A stretch of 64,000 nucleotides of DNA from Metopolophium dirhodum. Taxonomy: Eukaryota; Arthropoda; Insecta; Hemiptera; Aphididae. Below the pieces are notes generated by a model. That model made no database searches and was not told the DNA's origin. It saw only the letters and a list, made by a program, of their open reading frames with translations. Location: positions 3,224,001-3,288,000 of the forward strand of contig NC_083566.1 of NCBI RefSeq assembly GCF_019925205.1, given 5' to 3'. Of this stretch, positions 63,561 through 64,000 are shown piece by piece. The translations under genes were made by a program, and so were the position numbers. How positions within the stretch are numbered: position 1 is the first letter of the stretch; each line of letters opens with the position of its first letter.

Positions 63561-63782
63561 ACATATAATATATGTTTTAATATAATAAAATATGATTTAA
63601 ACATCTAACGTCGCATACGACGGGGGGTGGACCACCCTGCTGGATATAATGTACCAAATATTATGAGTGTTATGCGGCACATACGTCGTCCGCGCGACGA
63701 CAGCTGAGCAAATATCATAATCCGCGCAAGCGCCATAGATACATTTGATTTGTATCCTTCTTAAATTTTTATTTCGTTTTAG

Positions 63783-64000
63783 GAAGATTCGCCGCGGCCG
63801 TTGTGTCGGACGAATTTTTCAAATTGCAAAAACAATATTTGATAAACTCTTGAAATCGTGTTCGCTGTGTTTGTACGGCCTTTGCGGGCAGAGTTGTTTT
63901 TATTGCGTTCGCAAACTCTATAGTTATTGTATACGTACACTGCTGCCGGGAGAGAAATATAAACACTTCTTTCTCACGTCCAAAAATAACAATTCTGTAG
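63783..64000 (+). other. Possible exon running off the window
   Basis: A pyrimidine-rich tract ending ATTTCGTTTTAG precedes 63783. One + frame (second base onward) stays open to the window end and reads KIRRGRCVGRIFQIAKTIFD and onward with many cysteines; a - strand frame is also open from the right edge. I recognise neither. It may be a second untranslated exon of the transcript starting in the island at 62.8-63.5 kb. Confidence 0.25.

Overview
This is a eukaryotic, very AT-rich, gene-poor window. Short TAGGTA/GGTACCT words, long ATAATATTAT runs, spliced exons, decayed transposons and many small inverted-repeat elements suggest an insect, most likely an aphid (inference from sequence texture and repeat types; not confirmed by a search). 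It shows no bacterial features: no operons, CRISPR arrays or long intact ORFs.

Only two coding segments can be supported. They are consecutive phase-0 exons on the + strand, 26367-26438 and 44267-44413, separated by a 17.8-kb intron. Joined, they give 73 continuous residues of a phosphotyrosine-binding (PTB/PID) domain that most resembles the PTB domain of the vertebrate adaptor SH2D5. The exon for the start of the PTB domain and those for its C-terminal helix and the rest of the protein were not found, so both flanking introns probably extend beyond the window. The window is therefore mostly the inside of one large adaptor gene, possibly reaching a new promoter-like region at 62.8-63.6 kb.

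Region by region: 1-11.2 kb holds AT-rich DNA, Tc1/mariner-type short elements (5166-5690; 6081-6373), a tRNA-derived SINE (7182-7432) and a diverged foldback (10449-10875). At 11916-13943 there is a five-copy tandem array with a ~403-bp unit. A decayed Jockey-like LINE lies at 14900-15570. At 15.9-23.1 kb there are hAT-like and MULE-like MITEs with clear target duplications, plus an aphid-type dispersed element whose ends bracket a GC-rich island (17.8-19.1 kb). The first exon is at 26.4 kb, a 219-bp tandem duplication at 28.0-28.4 kb, and a GC-rich island at 28.4-29.5 kb. From 30 to 44 kb lie intron, two more MITEs and a (GT)29 microsatellite. The second exon at 44.3 kb has a putative ETS-rich element just upstream. 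From 44.5 to 62.7 kb the window is intron or intergenic DNA with MITEs and GC-rich patches. The right edge is a CpG-dense island with a good splice donor and, 260 bp on, a good acceptor.

GC-rich patches of 0.4-1.2 kb recur roughly every 5-10 kb, and eight long poly-C/poly-G tracts are scattered through the window. Most sizeable ORFs are chance readings of low-complexity DNA. I did not find a new multi-gene system. The most unusual structures are the 403-bp array with two alternating variants, the element-bracketed GC island, and the MULE-like MITE with a third internal copy of its terminus.
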